From Qipengyuania oceanensis (GTDB taxonomy: Bacteria; Pseudomonadota; Alphaproteobacteria; Sphingomonadales; Sphingomonadaceae), in assembly GCF_009827535.1 (NCBI RefSeq), contig NZ_WTYN01000001.1, positions 2,108,001 through 2,172,000 on the forward strand: a stretch of DNA of 64,000 bases, read 5' to 3'. A model generated the notes under the pieces. It did not search any database. It worked only from the letters and a program-made list of their open reading frames with translations, and was not told the DNA's origin. Shown here in pieces: positions 11,460 to 20,867 of this stretch. A program made the translations under genes and the position numbers. The first letter of the stretch is position 1. Each line of letters starts with the position of its first letter.

Positions 11460-12467
11460 ATGATCGACAACACCACAACCGATCGGGTGCCGCAGGATGG
11501 TCCACTGCTGTTCGGGCGCGTGCTCGACGGCAAGGGTGGCGGCCGGAAAATCACCTGGCAGCAAGTGCAGGGCTGGAAGCCCGCCAGCCCCGACGAGGTG
11601 CTCTGGCTGCATTTGTGCCGCACGGTCGAGGGCACGTATGAATGGCTGCAGGACGAACTCGGCATCCCCGAGCCGACTGCCGAGCTGCTGACGAGCGACC
11701 AGACGCGCCCGCGCGCCTTTGCGGAAGGCAATGCACTGGTGGCGACCTTGCGCGGCATCAATTTCAACGCCGGGGCGGAACCCGAAGACATGGTGTCGAT
11801 GCAGTTGTGGTCGGACGGCAACCGGCTGATCACGCTGCGACGCCACCCGCTCCAGACACCGCGCGACACGCTGGCCGAGATCGACGCCGGGCGCGGGCCG
11901 CTCGATGCGGGCGCGCTGATAACCTCGCTGACCGAGCTCATGGTGCATCGCATGAACCAGGCGATCGTCGACATGAACGAGCATATCGACCTGCTCGAAG
12001 ACATGGACCAGGACGACCACGCGGAGGAAATGCTGGCGAAGATCGCCTCGATCCGCCGCAATTGCCTCGGCCTGCAGCGCCACATGGGTCCGCAGCACGT
12101 CGCGCTCGAGATGATCAGCCGCGAAGCGCCCCCGTGGTTCGAGGACCACGACCGGCGCGAGATCGCGGAAACCATCGCGCTGTTGCGCCGCTTCCTCGAC
12201 GATATCGACATCAGCAAGGAAAGCGCGGTCGTTCTGCAGGACGAGCTGCGCGCCCGCAGCCTCGCCTCGAGCGAACACGCGACCTACATGCTGACAATCG
12301 TCGCCGGCATCTTCCTGCCGCTCAGTTTCCTGACCGGCCTGCTCGGGATCAACGTGGCGGGCGTTCCCGGAACCGACGACCCGAATGCCTTCTGGGGCGT
12401 CGTTGCGCTGTGCGGCCTTCTGCTCGTTGCCCTGCTGGTGGTATTCCGCCGCCTGAAGTGGCTCTAG
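11460..12467 (+). CDS. CorA/ZntB-family metal transporter
   Basis: The 335-residue protein has a long cytoplasmic alpha/beta plus coiled-coil domain and two C-terminal transmembrane helices (about 276-296 and 310-330). The pore motif between them is LTGLLGINVAG. CorA magnesium channels use GMN, whereas ZntB zinc transporters use GIN or GVN, so ZntB is the better guess; the metal is not proven. The ATG at 11460 is taken because the sequence upstream is low in coding character. It meets the SDR gene tail-to-tail with only four bases between. Confidence 0.88.
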   Translation: MIDNTTTDRVPQDGPLLFGRVLDGKGGGRKITWQQVQGWKPASPDEVLWLHLCRTVEGTYEWLQDELGIPEPTAELLTSDQTRPRAFAEGNALVATLRGINFNAGAEPEDMVSMQLWSDGNRLITLRRHPLQTPRDTLAEIDAGRGPLDAGALITSLTELMVHRMNQAIVDMNEHIDLLEDMDQDDHAEEMLAKIASIRRNCLGLQRHMGPQHVALEMISREAPPWFEDHDRREIAETIALLRRFLDDIDISKESAVVLQDELRARSLASSEHATYMLTIVAGIFLPLSFLTGLLGINVAGVPGTDDPNAFWGVVALCGLLLVALLVVFRRLKWL

Positions 12468-12471
12468 CGGA

Positions 12472-13434
12472 TCAGCCGGCGAAGCGTTCGCCGACCAGTT
12501 CCTCGCTCAGTTGCCACAGCCGCTCCGCGTTCTCCGGGTCGATCGCGTAGGAACGCACGCTGCCCGTCGGATCCTCGTCGTCGCGATCGGCCACGTGGCA
12601 ATCCTCGAGATAATAACCGCCCTTGCCCTCCAGATCCGGTGAAGTCGCTGCATAGCAGGTCGTGGCCGCACCCTGAGGGATCGTCTTGAAGCCGCCGCCG
12701 GAACCCGGTTCGCGTTCGGCCGAAATCGTCATCCGCTTGCGCAGATTGGCGATGTCCTCCTCGCTCAGATGACGGCCGAGATTGGTCTGGATCCCGCCGG
12801 GGTGGACGGCATAGGCGTGGATGCCGCGATTGCCGAAGCGTTTCTCCAGCCCGACGCTGAAGAGCACGTTGGCGGTCTTCGACTGGCCGTAGGCTTCCCA
12901 CTTGTCGTACTCGCGGTCGGAGTAGTTCGGATCGTCAAAATGCACCTGGTCGAGGTGATGACCGCGGCTGGAGAGGTTCACGATCCGCGGATGGTCGCCC
13001 TTCTCGACAAGCGGCATCAGTTTGGAGGTGAGCAGGAAGTGGCCGAGGTGATTGGTACCGAACTGCCGTTCGAACCCGTCGACAGTCTCGCCCCTCGGGC
13101 AGGCCATCACGCCCGCGTTGTTGATGAGCAGGTCGATCTTGTCGAACCGTTCGTTAGCTTCCTTGCCTGCAGAGCGGATACTGTCGAGCGAGGCCAGATC
13201 GCACACGAGCGTGTCGACCGTGGCGCCTGTCTCTCCGGCGATTTCTTCCGCCGCGCCGGCCAGCTTGGCTTCGTCACGTCCGGAAAGGATGAGGTGCGCA
13301 CCTTTCGCCGCCATGGCGCGGGCGGTTTCCTTGCCCAGACCCGAATACCCGCCGGTGACGAACACGGTGCGCCCCGACAGGTCACGTTCGGCCAGCACCT
13401 CGTCTGCCGTCGATGAAAATCCGAAATCCGCCAT
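12472..13434 (-). CDS. Short-chain dehydrogenase/reductase (WWOX/retinol-dehydrogenase-like)
   Basis: The 320-residue enzyme has a Rossmann NAD(P)-binding motif TGGYSGLG at residues 27-34, the NNAGV motif, and the catalytic pair in YGQSK (Tyr near 181, Lys near 185). The long C-terminal part and the HLGHFLLTSKL segment resemble the WWOX/light-dependent-protochlorophyllide-reductase-like branch of SDRs. The substrate is unknown. It follows the GNAT gene on the same strand with 15 bases between. Confidence 0.9.
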   Translation of the reverse strand: MADFGFSSTADEVLAERDLSGRTVFVTGGYSGLGKETARAMAAKGAHLILSGRDEAKLAGAAEEIAGETGATVDTLVCDLASLDSIRSAGKEANERFDKIDLLINNAGVMACPRGETVDGFERQFGTNHLGHFLLTSKLMPLVEKGDHPRIVNLSSRGHHLDQVHFDDPNYSDREYDKWEAYGQSKTANVLFSVGLEKRFGNRGIHAYAVHPGGIQTNLGRHLSEEDIANLRKRMTISAEREPGSGGGFKTIPQGAATTCYAATSPDLEGKGGYYLEDCHVADRDDEDPTGSVRSYAIDPENAERLWQLSEELVGERFAG

Positions 13435-13449
13435 GTCCGTCTCTCCCGT

Positions 13450-13965
13450 TTACGTGAGTCGTACCTCGTAGAGGTATTCGTCGTCGCGATGGTTGCCGAC
13501 CCAGAAGTCGATGTCGGCGATCTTTTCGAAGCCGTAGCGCTGGTAGAACCGCTGTGCGCCGTGATTCTCGCTCCAGACCGAAAGCTGGATCGCATCGTGA
13601 CCGCGCTCGCGCGCCTCGCCGAAAGCCCAGTCCATCAGCGCCGCGCCGATGCCCATGCCGGTCTTGCCCGGAGCGGTGTAGAGCTGGCCGAGCGCTATGG
13701 GATTTGCCGCGTCGGAATGCTCGGCATAGGAACTCGGCGCGCGCAGCTTGCAGTAGCCGGCAAGCCCGTCATCGTCCTCGGCGAGGCGATGGATACACTC
13801 GGGCCCTGCGACTTCCTCGCCGACCGCCCTTTCGGAATAGGCCTGCTCCAGGAAGCGATCGAGGTCCTCGGTGCGGTAGAGATGCTCGAAGGCGGCGCAG
13901 AAACTGTCACGACCCAGTTTTGCAAGTGCCGGGACATCGTCGAGTGAAGCGGGGCGCAGGATCAT
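13450..13965 (-). CDS. GNAT-family N-acetyltransferase
   Basis: The 171-residue protein has the acetyl-CoA-binding motif A around LYTAPGKTGMGIGAALM and motif B near QRFYQRYGFEKI, both diagnostic of GNAT enzymes. The substrate cannot be inferred. The start at 13965 removes an implausible upstream extension and leaves the usual MILRPASLDD beginning. It is likely co-transcribed with the downstream SDR gene. Confidence 0.88.
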   Translation of the reverse strand: MILRPASLDDVPALAKLGRDSFCAAFEHLYRTEDLDRFLEQAYSERAVGEEVAGPECIHRLAEDDDGLAGYCKLRAPSSYAEHSDAANPIALGQLYTAPGKTGMGIGAALMDWAFGEARERGHDAIQLSVWSENHGAQRFYQRYGFEKIADIDFWVGNHRDDEYLYEVRLT

Positions 13966-14018
13966 GTCCGACGCCGTAACCCCGTTTGCGACACGGTTCC
14001 AGCCCGCCGCGGTAACAA

Positions 14019-14041
14019 GGGGCCCGCAGGGTGCGGGCCCC
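14019..14041 (-). terminator. Strong hairpin after the mechanosensitive-channel gene
   Basis: A perfect 10-bp stem (GGGGCCCGCA and TGCGGGCCCC) with a GGG loop lies eight bases beyond the stop of the minus-strand channel gene. Only a weak T-rich tail follows, so termination efficiency is uncertain. Confidence 0.55.
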
Positions 14042-14048
14042 GTTGTAA

Positions 14049-15265
14049 TCACGCTCCGGGAGGGAGCGGCGTGTCGTCGGTCCGCGCTTGCGAGGCATGC
14101 GAGCGGGTCTTCGCGTCGATTTCCTCCAGCTTGCGACCGGCCCAGTCGCGCCCGCCGAGGCCGAACGCGAGTGCGGCGGCGACTGCCCCGCCGATGACCA
14201 GCGCGCTGAAGGCCGTCTGCACGATCTGCTCTCCCACGCCCATGAACTGCAGGCCCATGAAGGTGAACAGGATGATCGTTGCCCAGCGAACGACCGTGGC
14301 AGCGGTGCCGGTATCCTCCGCTCCGCCGATGATCCGGGAAAGGACGTTGGCGATCAGGAAACCGACACCGATGACGACGGCGCCGAAGACGACCTGACCA
14401 CCCAGCTCCAGCACCTCGTTGAGGATCGCCGTCAGTTCGGGAAACCCGAGCAGGCGAGTGGCTGCGATGGCGAAGAACAGGATGATCGCTATCTGGACGA
14501 CGCGGGCTATGATCGACGACGCGCGCGTCCCTTCGCTCACGAGACCGCTGCTCGAAAGGGCGCGGTCGACGCCCAGCCCGGGCAGGACTTCCTTGATGAG
14601 ATGCACCACGAAGCGGCTCACGAGATAGCCGATGCCCAGCAGGATCGCCGCGATCAGTACATTCGGGATAGCCAGCAGGATCTTGCGCAGCATTTCACTG
14701 GCGGGTTCGCTTATTGCTGCAATGCTCAGCACGTCGAGGGCGGCGATCGATACCACGATCACGATGATCGCGTAGACGATCGTGCCGATGGTGTCGGAGA
14801 TGCGCGTGTTGCCGGTCGCCTCGTCGACCCCGCCGCGATTGGCCCACTTGTCGAAATCGACCGTGCGCAGCGTCGTGACCACCAGATCGCGGGCGATCTT
14901 GGCAATCATCAGGCCGATGAAGAAGATCAGTCCGGCCCCGATGAGATTGGGAATGAAGGCAACCACGCCATCGAGGAAGTTGTCGATCGGACCGGCGACG
15001 GCGCCCAGGCCCAGGACCTGCAGGATTATCATCAGACCGAACAGCCAGATCAGCAGGCTGACGATCTTCCCGAGCGATTCCCCCAGCGTCATTCCTTCGC
15101 CCGTGGCGCGCCGGAACAAGCCGACATTGTCGACGAGCTTGGCGAAGGCCCACTTGGCCGCTTTGGCCAGGGCCATGTGACGACAAGGACGATGAGCGCG
15201 AGCCCGACTTTCTCGAGGATCTCGACCGCGAGATTCTCGTCGAAACGGTAATTGCCTATTTGCAT
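14049..15265 (-). pseudogene. Mechanosensitive ion channel family protein, frameshifted near codon 31
   Basis: The C-terminal 375 residues, readable from 15176 (MALAKAAKWAFAKLV), form a membrane protein with conserved TM-helix repeats (FIPNLIGAGLIFFIGLMIAKIARDL and similar) of the small-conductance mechanosensitive channel relatives found in sphingomonads. The natural N-terminus is in a different frame: MQIGNYRFDENLAVEILEK starts at 15265 and runs to about 15175. Restoring one G in the TGGCCC run there would join the frames as VTWALAKAAKW. This is either a real one-base deletion or a sequencing error. A shorter protein from 15176 could still be made but would lack part of the first helix. Confidence 0.8.
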
Positions 15266-15566
15266 GGCCTTCTCTCCCCAGAACAAGACACGGGCAAGCT
15301 ATCATGCCGTAAGGGAATGCGGAAACGCCGCCCCGGGGCGCGGTGGATAAGTCCTCCGCGAGTCGTCCCAAGGGCCATCTCGTGCCGTTTCGAGGGGCGC
15401 CAGCAAGCGATTCCAGTGGCTTGCTGCCCCGGTTTGACTCATCGTCCTGCAAGGCGCAGCTTCGCGGCAGCGCTTGGGGGATCAGTAGACATCGGCGGGC
15501 CGCATGGCCCCTCGCGTGCAACCGCAGGCCGGGCAAATCGTCCGGTCGCATCAAAGGAGCACGTCT
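15266..15566. other. Intergenic stretch without recognised gene
   Basis: About 300 bases separate the divergent channel and secreted-protein genes. I see no convincing ORF, RNA or repeat. It presumably holds both promoters; an AAGGAG ribosome site for the rightward gene sits at its right end. Confidence 0.5.
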
Positions 15567-16013
15567 ATGAACAAGACAATCGCAACCGTACTTGCCGCCA
15601 GCTGCCTCGCGTTCGCCGCACCGGTCGCCGCGCAGGACGATCCCTATCCGATGGAAGCCGGCGAGTACGTCGAAGTGACCGGGATCGAAGTGGACGATGG
15701 TGCCGGCCTCAAATACGCACAGTGGCTGGCTGGCGAATGGCGCGCCAATTCCGATTTCGCAGTCAGCCAGGGCTGGCTGAACAGCTACGAACTGCTGGTG
15801 AACATGTATCCGCGCAAGGGCGAACCGGACATCTATATCATCCGCCGCTTTCCCGCCTTCATCGACAATGCCGAGGGCGATCGCCGCAACAAGATCATGA
15901 TGGCCCGCTACAAGCGCAGCGAGGAAAAGCTGCAGTCGGAAAGCGCCGACCGTGCGAGCTATCGCAGTGTCGGAAACGAGATGCTGCTGCGCAAGATGGA
16001 ATGGAAGGACTGA
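15567..16013 (+). CDS. Secreted hypothetical protein, 148 residues
   Basis: A classic signal peptide (MNKTIATVLAASCLAFAAPVAAQ) with cleavage near residue 23 is followed by about 125 soluble residues with no cysteine pairs or known catalytic motif. The region YELLVNMYPRKGEPDIYIIRRFP suggests a compact beta-rich fold. The ATG has a strong AAGGAG site. It is monocistronic and followed by a hairpin. Function unknown; export to the periplasm is a good inference. Confidence 0.85.
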   Translation: MNKTIATVLAASCLAFAAPVAAQDDPYPMEAGEYVEVTGIEVDDGAGLKYAQWLAGEWRANSDFAVSQGWLNSYELLVNMYPRKGEPDIYIIRRFPAFIDNAEGDRRNKIMMARYKRSEEKLQSESADRASYRSVGNEMLLRKMEWKD

Positions 16014-16052
16014 CCGTCCCCATCGCCTGAATGGAATCAGCACAGGAGGGGC

Positions 16053-16070
16053 GGGCGGCGACGTCCGCCC
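16053..16070 (+). terminator. Hairpin after the secreted-protein gene
   Basis: A 6-bp GC stem (GGGCGG / CCGCCC) with a six-base loop is followed by TTCTC on the plus strand. Confidence 0.45.
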
Positions 16071-16099
16071 TTCTCATGCCGGCGTTGCCGGCGTTCGTC

Positions 16100-17008
16100 T
16101 CAGCCGCGCTTGCGCGCCTGGCGATAGCTGCCGAGGATCCGCAGTTCCTTGCAGTGAAAGGCGAGTTCCTCAAGCGCCCGGTCGACCGCCGGTGCCCCGG
16201 GCGCGCCGATGATGTCGGCATAGAACATGGTGGCCGCGAAGCTCGCGCCCTTCTGATAGCTTTCCAGCTTGGTCATGTTCACGCCATTGGTAGCGAACCC
16301 GCCCATCGCTTTATAGAGCGCGGCGGGGATGTTCTTCACCTCGAATACGAAGGTAGTCATCGCAGGCTCGGGGCCGACGCTCGCCGGATCGAGCGGCTCG
16401 GGCGCGAGGACCACGAAACGCGTCATGTTGTCGGCCGCGTCCTCGACGCCTTCTTCGGCGATCTTCAGGCCGTACAGATCCGCGGCCAAGGCAGGGGCGA
16501 TCGACGCGATCGCGGGGTCTCCGCGCTCCGCCACATAGGCGGCCGAGCCTGCCGTATCGGCATGGCTGAGCGGGACTATACCGCGCTCGCGCAGGAATTT
16601 GCGCGACTGGCCGAGCGCCTGCGGGTGACTGTAGGCCGCCTCGAACGGGCCCAGCGAGCCGTCCGGATGCGGAACTCCCATCAGCGCATGGCGGATCGGC
16701 ATGAAATGTTCGGCAACGATCGCCAGCCCGCTTTCCGGGAGCAGGAAGTGGATGTCGGCCACCCGGCCATGTTGCGAATTCTCGATCGGGATGATCGCGC
16801 TTCCCGCCTTGCCGCTTTTCACCGCGTCCAGTGCATCTTCGAAACTGAAACACGGCAGTGGCAGCGCTTCGGGCGCGAACTCGCCAGCCGCACGGTGCGA
16901 ATTCGATCCGGGAGCGCCCTGGAAGGCGATCGCGCGGGCCGGATCTTCGGCGGCGGCCTCGCGCATGGTTTCGACCAGTGCAAGGGCGGGGAGCGGGAAA
17001 CTGTGCAT
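16100..17008 (-). CDS. pheA: Prephenate dehydratase with ACT domain
   Basis: This enzyme converts prephenate to phenylpyruvate in phenylalanine synthesis. The 302-residue product starts with the dehydratase domain (AFQGAPGSNSHRAA, IPIENSQHGRVADIH) and contains the catalytic TRF motif in DNMTRFVVL. A C-terminal ACT regulatory domain follows (TTFVFEVKNIPAALYKAMGGFA, then NMTKLESYQKG). The ACT site reads ESY instead of the enterobacterial ESR, as is usual in alphaproteobacteria. There is no chorismate-mutase domain, so this is the monofunctional form. Confidence 0.95.
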   Translation of the reverse strand: MHSFPLPALALVETMREAAAEDPARAIAFQGAPGSNSHRAAGEFAPEALPLPCFSFEDALDAVKSGKAGSAIIPIENSQHGRVADIHFLLPESGLAIVAEHFMPIRHALMGVPHPDGSLGPFEAAYSHPQALGQSRKFLRERGIVPLSHADTAGSAAYVAERGDPAIASIAPALAADLYGLKIAEEGVEDAADNMTRFVVLAPEPLDPASVGPEPAMTTFVFEVKNIPAALYKAMGGFATNGVNMTKLESYQKGASFAATMFYADIIGAPGAPAVDRALEELAFHCKELRILGSYRQARKRG

Positions 17009-17131
17009 CGCGCCTAGCGCCTAGTGGGAGGCAAGGCTGCGGGCAAGTGGCATCGGCCCTTGCCTATGGCCCATCACCTGACTAGAGCGACGCGCGAAAC
17101 AGACCTCGCCAAACTCGCGGATTCTCGACGC

Positions 17132-17827
17132 ATGCAAGACAATACCAACACCACTTTCGGCTGGATCCTCGGCTCGGGGATCGTCGCGCTCGGCCTGTCG
17201 ATCGTCAGCGGAATGTATTTCGGTGCCGACAAGCCCCACCATCTCGAAGAGGGCGGCTTGCCGGTGGAAGACGCCGACGCGGGTGCGGCCGCCGAGGATG
17301 GTCCCTCGCTCGCGACCTTGCTGGCGCAAGGCGATGCCGCCGCCGGCGAAAAGATCTTTGCCAAGTGCACCGCCTGCCACTCGATCGAGCAGGGCGGCGC
17401 GAACGGTATCGGGCCGAACCTGTGGGGCGTGCTCGGCAAGCCAGTCGGCAAGCATGCGGCAGGCTTCGCGTACAGCTCGGCACTTTCGGGCCATGGCGGC
17501 GACTGGACGTACGAGAACATGAACGAATGGCTCAAGAGCCCGCGCGGCTTCGCCAACGGCACCAAGATGAGCTTTGCCGGCCTTTCAAGCGGCGAGGACC
17601 GGGCCAACATCATGCTCTACATGCGTGACATGGGCGGCGGTCCGCCGCTGCCGACGCCCGAGGAACCTACCGCCGAGGCAGGTGCCGAAGGCGAAGCGGT
17701 CGACGATGGCGTCGCGGGCGGCGAAGCTTCGCCGGTCGAGGCCGCCGGTGCTACGGGCGATCTCGATCCGGTCGCGTCGAGCAACGCGGCAACCGATGCC
17801 GGTGGTGCAGCCAAGCCGGGCGAATGA
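17132..17827 (+). CDS. Membrane-anchored class I cytochrome c
   Basis: The 231-residue protein has an uncleaved N-terminal anchor (about residues 9-29). A cytochrome c domain follows, with the haem site CTACH at 79-83 and the axial methionine in GTKMSFAGL near residue 146. An acidic, alanine/glycine-rich tail of about 65 residues comes last. It resembles the CycM/c-552 carriers that move electrons between the bc1 complex and terminal oxidases. The ATG at 17132 is used because earlier in-frame codons lie in the divergent promoter region. The long acidic tail is a disordered extension of unknown use. Confidence 0.92.
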   Translation: MQDNTNTTFGWILGSGIVALGLSIVSGMYFGADKPHHLEEGGLPVEDADAGAAAEDGPSLATLLAQGDAAAGEKIFAKCTACHSIEQGGANGIGPNLWGVLGKPVGKHAAGFAYSSALSGHGGDWTYENMNEWLKSPRGFANGTKMSFAGLSSGEDRANIMLYMRDMGGGPPLPTPEEPTAEAGAEGEAVDDGVAGGEASPVEAAGATGDLDPVASSNAATDAGGAAKPGE

Positions 17828-17865
17828 GCAGGGGTTTCATCGGCTGACGCGGGCCTGAAGGCCGG

Positions 17866-18528
17866 TCAGCGACCCTTGAATTCCTGAGCGATGACGTACC
17901 ATTCCGACGAGCCCTTGCGGCTCGCCGGCGGCTTTGCATGCTTTACCTTGCGGAAATGCTTCTTGAGCAGCGCAAGCAGGTCGTTGTCCGCCCCGCCTGC
18001 CAAAACCTTCGCGACGAAGGCACCACCTTCCTCCAGCGTCTCGATCGCGAAATACGCGGCTGCTTCCACGAGGCCCATCGTGCGCAAATGGTCGGTCTGC
18101 TTGTGGCCGACCGTGTTGGCTGCCATGTCCGAAAGCACCAGGTCCGGCGGCCCGTCGAGCGCCTCGGTCAGCCGCGTGGGCGCCTCGTCGGCCATGAAAT
18201 CCATCTGCAGGATGGCCACGCCCTCGATCGGGTCGGTTTCGAGCAGATCGATCCCGACGACCGAGGCCTTCGGGACCTGCTTGCGGACGACCTGGCTCCA
18301 CCCGCCCGGCGCTATGCCTAGGTCGACGATGCGCCGCGCGCCTTTCAGAAGCGCGAATTTCTCGTCCAGCTCGATCAGCTTGTAGGCGGCGCGGCTGCGA
18401 TAACCGTCGGCTTTCGCCTGCCGCACGTAAGGGTCGTTGAGCTGCCGCTCGAGCCAGCGGGTCGAGGATGCCGTGCGCCGCTTGGCGGTCCTGACCCGCT
18501 TGTCTGGATTTCGCCCGGATCGGGTCAT
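17866..18528 (-). CDS. rlmE: 23S rRNA 2'-O-ribose U2552 methyltransferase
   Basis: RlmE (FtsJ/RrmJ) methylates U2552 of 23S rRNA late in 50S assembly. The 220-residue product carries the SAM-binding stretch [13 protein letters not shown] and the K-D-K-E tetrad in [26 protein letters not shown] and SSEWYVIA. A basic N-terminal extension fits RNA binding. It starts seven bases after ppx ends, so the two form an operon. Confidence 0.96.
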   Translation of the reverse strand: MTRSGRNPDKRVRTAKRRTASSTRWLERQLNDPYVRQAKADGYRSRAAYKLIELDEKFALLKGARRIVDLGIAPGGWSQVVRKQVPKASVVGIDLLETDPIEGVAILQMDFMADEAPTRLTEALDGPPDLVLSDMAANTVGHKQTDHLRTMGLVEAAAYFAIETLEEGGAFVAKVLAGGADNDLLALLKKHFRKVKHAKPPASRKGSSEWYVIAQEFKGR

Positions 18529-18535
18529 GGCTGGC

Positions 18536-19729
18536 CTAGTCGACCCCGCGCACTTCGCGCAGGGCCCTTTGCGCGCGTTCGCCCTGGGTATCGGCGGCGA
18601 TCAGACTGCGCAGGATTCCCTCGCGGATGCCCCGATCGGCGACGGCGAGCTCGGCCGCCGGCCAGATGTCGAGGATCGCCTCGAGTATCGCGCAGCCAGC
18701 GACCACCAGCTCGGCGCGGTCGGGTCCGATGCACGGCAGCGTTCCGCGTTCGGCCATCGGCATGGCCGACAGCCGGGTACTGATATCCCGCATAGAGGCC
18801 GCCGGGACGATCAGCCCGTCGACCGCGCGGCGGTCGTACTGCGGCAGTTCGAGATGCACGCTGGCCAGCGTCGTTACCGTGCCGCTCGTGCCGAGCAGGC
18901 GGATGTGGCTCGCCTCGTTGCGGTAATCGGCTATGCGCGTCGTGAAGGGGGCAAAGCTGTCGAGGATCGTCTGGCGCATCGCGGCATAGCGTTTCTTGCG
19001 ATCGTCCTCGCCCGGACCGATCCTTGGCACGGTGTCGGAAAGCGAAACGACGCCGTACGGCACGCTCTGCCAGTCGAGAATGCGCGGTACCGGACCACCC
19101 GGCTCGATCAGGACGAGTTCGGTCGATCCGCCGCCGATGTCGAAGATGACGGCCGGGCCTTCGCCGCTCTCGAGCAGGATATGGCAGCCGAGCACGGCCA
19201 GTCGCGCCTCTTCCTGCGCGGAGATTATATCCAGCGCGATGCCGGTTTCCTGGCGCACGCGCTCGATGAATTCCGCCCCGTTGACCGCGCGGCGGCATGC
19301 CTCGGTGGCCACCGACCGCGCCAGCCGGACATTGCGCCGCTTGAGCTTCTCGGCGCAAATCTTGAGAGCGCCGAGCGCCCGGTCCATGGATTCGTCGGAG
19401 AGCCGACCCGATTGCGCGAGGCCCTCGCCAAGCCGCACCACGCGGCTGAAGGCATCGATGACGGTAAAATTCTCGCCCGACGGCCTGGCGATCAGCAGGC
19501 GGCAATTGTTGGTCCCCAGGTCGAGCGCGGCGTAGGCCTGGCGACTGCGGCGCGCGCTGTCCGAAGCGAGCGCGGCATGCTCGTCACGCGCCTTTCCAGC
19601 AACCGCAGTGGGCCTGCCTTGCTTGGGCCGGGCGGGATGCCTGTACCGAAAATCGGCTACCTTGCCGGACTTGGCACCCCGTTTCTGTCCCGTCCGCTGA
19701 TGGACGTCCGGCGGAGTGTAGTCCGCCAT
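18536..19729 (-). CDS. ppx: Ppx/GppA-family phosphatase
   Basis: The product hydrolyses polyphosphate and/or the pentaphosphate alarmone pppGpp; the family cannot be split by sequence alone. An actin/Hsp70-like ATPase fold is shown by [14 protein letters not shown] (residues about 68-81), the [10 protein letters not shown] segment and [14 protein letters not shown]. The first 60 or so residues are basic and low in homology, so the true start may be internal. It is upstream of rlmE in the same operon. Confidence 0.9.
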   Translation of the reverse strand: MADYTPPDVHQRTGQKRGAKSGKVADFRYRHPARPKQGRPTAVAGKARDEHAALASDSARRSRQAYAALDLGTNNCRLLIARPSGENFTVIDAFSRVVRLGEGLAQSGRLSDESMDRALGALKICAEKLKRRNVRLARSVATEACRRAVNGAEFIERVRQETGIALDIISAQEEARLAVLGCHILLESGEGPAVIFDIGGGSTELVLIEPGGPVPRILDWQSVPYGVVSLSDTVPRIGPGEDDRKKRYAAMRQTILDSFAPFTTRIADYRNEASHIRLLGTSGTVTTLASVHLELPQYDRRAVDGLIVPAASMRDISTRLSAMPMAERGTLPCIGPDRAELVVAGCAILEAILDIWPAAELAVADRGIREGILRSLIAADTQGERAQRALREVRGVD

Positions 19730-19899
19730 TTCAATCGCTTTCTTCTCTTTACCACGCCTTGAGCGGCGTGGAGACCTGACCCGATGCTAGCCGCGACGGG
19801 CGCAAGCGGCAAGTGGGCGCGATTTAGCTGTCGATCCGGCCTTGACCTCGGGCAGGCGCAAAACTAGATGCGCAGCCTCGCGAAAGCCGCGGCCCGATT

Positions 19900-19973
19900 G
19901 CCCCGTCGTCTAATGGTAAGACTACGGACTCTGACTCCGTCAATTGAGGTTCGAATCCTCACGGGGCATCCAG
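19900..19973 (+). tRNA. tRNA-Gln (anticodon CTG)
   Basis: A 74-base cloverleaf includes an encoded CCA. The acceptor arms TGCCCCG and CGGGGCA pair perfectly. The anticodon stem is ACGGA/TCCGT around the loop CTCTGAC, giving anticodon CTG, and the T arm contains GGTTCGAATCC. Its 3' end is the left boundary of an integrated element, and the gene remains intact. Confidence 0.95.
19960..19973 (+). repeat. attL: tRNA-Gln 3' end, 14-bp direct repeat
   Basis: The sequence TCACGGGGCATCCA at the end of tRNA-Gln recurs exactly at 43273-43286 beside the integrase. With two mismatches the match extends to 19 bases. This is the typical core of a tyrosine-integrase attachment site. Confidence 0.9.
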
Positions 19974-20209
19974 CCAATTCGCGTTAACTCCCGAAAACAA
20001 AAGAGAAATTGGGCGAGCGTTTCTGACGCTCCCTCATTCGTTCCCCCATTCGGATTTTTTTCGTCCGTGAGGGTTGTTCCGCGCCCAAACAGGTCGCCAT
20101 CACCTGTTTGCTATTCTGTGGGGCTGTCGCAGCCTACGCAAATGGAGCGGTTGCCGGTATCGATGGGCTTAGGGTTGGCAGCTTCCGCACTCGGTCCGGA
20201 CCTGAGAGC

Positions 20210-20854
20210 CTACTCTAAGAGGTAATCAACGAATGACTCGTTGAACCTGAAGTGCCTAACATTCCCCGATGTGATCTCCCTCACCGCGCCATAGTTTTCT
20301 AGAATCGCCACGAGGCTGTCGAGGTTCGCATGGGTGTTGTAGTAGTACACGAACTGCGGCTCGCTTCCGGCCCCGTAAGAAAAGCGCTTATCCAAGAGGG
20401 CAAAGCGTCTAACCGTTGCATCGGTTTTCATGTCTTCCCGCATTTCAGCGACGAGTGCGGATGCCTTCCTTTCCATTGCAGCAAAAGGAGATCCTGGCAC
20501 GACACGGAAGCCTTTGGCTTCCAACCCAGCAATTTGCTCGGCAGTGTCGCGGTAATCTCGAAGCACAGCCGCAGTGTATGTTAGCTCATCGTCATCGATC
20601 AGCTTGGCGTGATTCTGGCAAAGCCATATCCCGTTTTCAATGGATGCTCGTTGAGCGGAACTAATCGTGTCGTCATAGCGAGGACCATCGGGCGAAGCCG
20701 CAGTGATGTGAGCCGCAACGCCTGTGTCGGTCGTTCCCTTTTCTGCATCCGGCCCCGATGTTGGCGCGCGGCACTGTGGGAATGAGCATCGCATACCGAC
20801 ACGACGTGCAAGCCGGTCGCGAGTTCGTTTTGAGAAGTTATCACGAGTTGCCAT
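20210..20854 (-). CDS. HNH-type nuclease-domain protein next to attL
   Basis: The 214-residue protein begins with a zinc/HNH-like module (RVGMRCSFPQCRAPTSGP, then GVAAHITAASP, then IENGIWLCQNHAKLID), with C-x4-C and C-x2-H metal-ligand pairs and the central histidine. A helical linker and a C-terminal domain (about 120-214) without a recognised family follow. The ATG at 20854 is used; a TTG immediately before it is the alternative. Its place at the edge of a mobile element suggests a defence or inter-phage-conflict function (inference). It could also be a homing-type nuclease. Confidence 0.75.
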   Translation of the reverse strand: MATRDNFSKRTRDRLARRVGMRCSFPQCRAPTSGPDAEKGTTDTGVAAHITAASPDGPRYDDTISSAQRASIENGIWLCQNHAKLIDDDELTYTAAVLRDYRDTAEQIAGLEAKGFRVVPGSPFAAMERKASALVAEMREDMKTDATVRRFALLDKRFSYGAGSEPQFVYYYNTHANLDSLVAILENYGAVREITSGNVRHFRFNESFVDYLLE

Positions 20855-20867
20855 CAAGCCGAGATAG

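Noticed and set aside
14088-15251. 387-codon frame antisense to the channel gene
   Set aside because: Product is a run of Asp, Gly, Gln and Ala without any fold; it is the mirror of the transmembrane repeats.
19751-19770. Hairpin CCACGCC/GGCGTGG upstream of ppx
   Set aside because: A real 7-bp stem, but with no T-run in either direction and no gene ending there. Its role cannot be supported.
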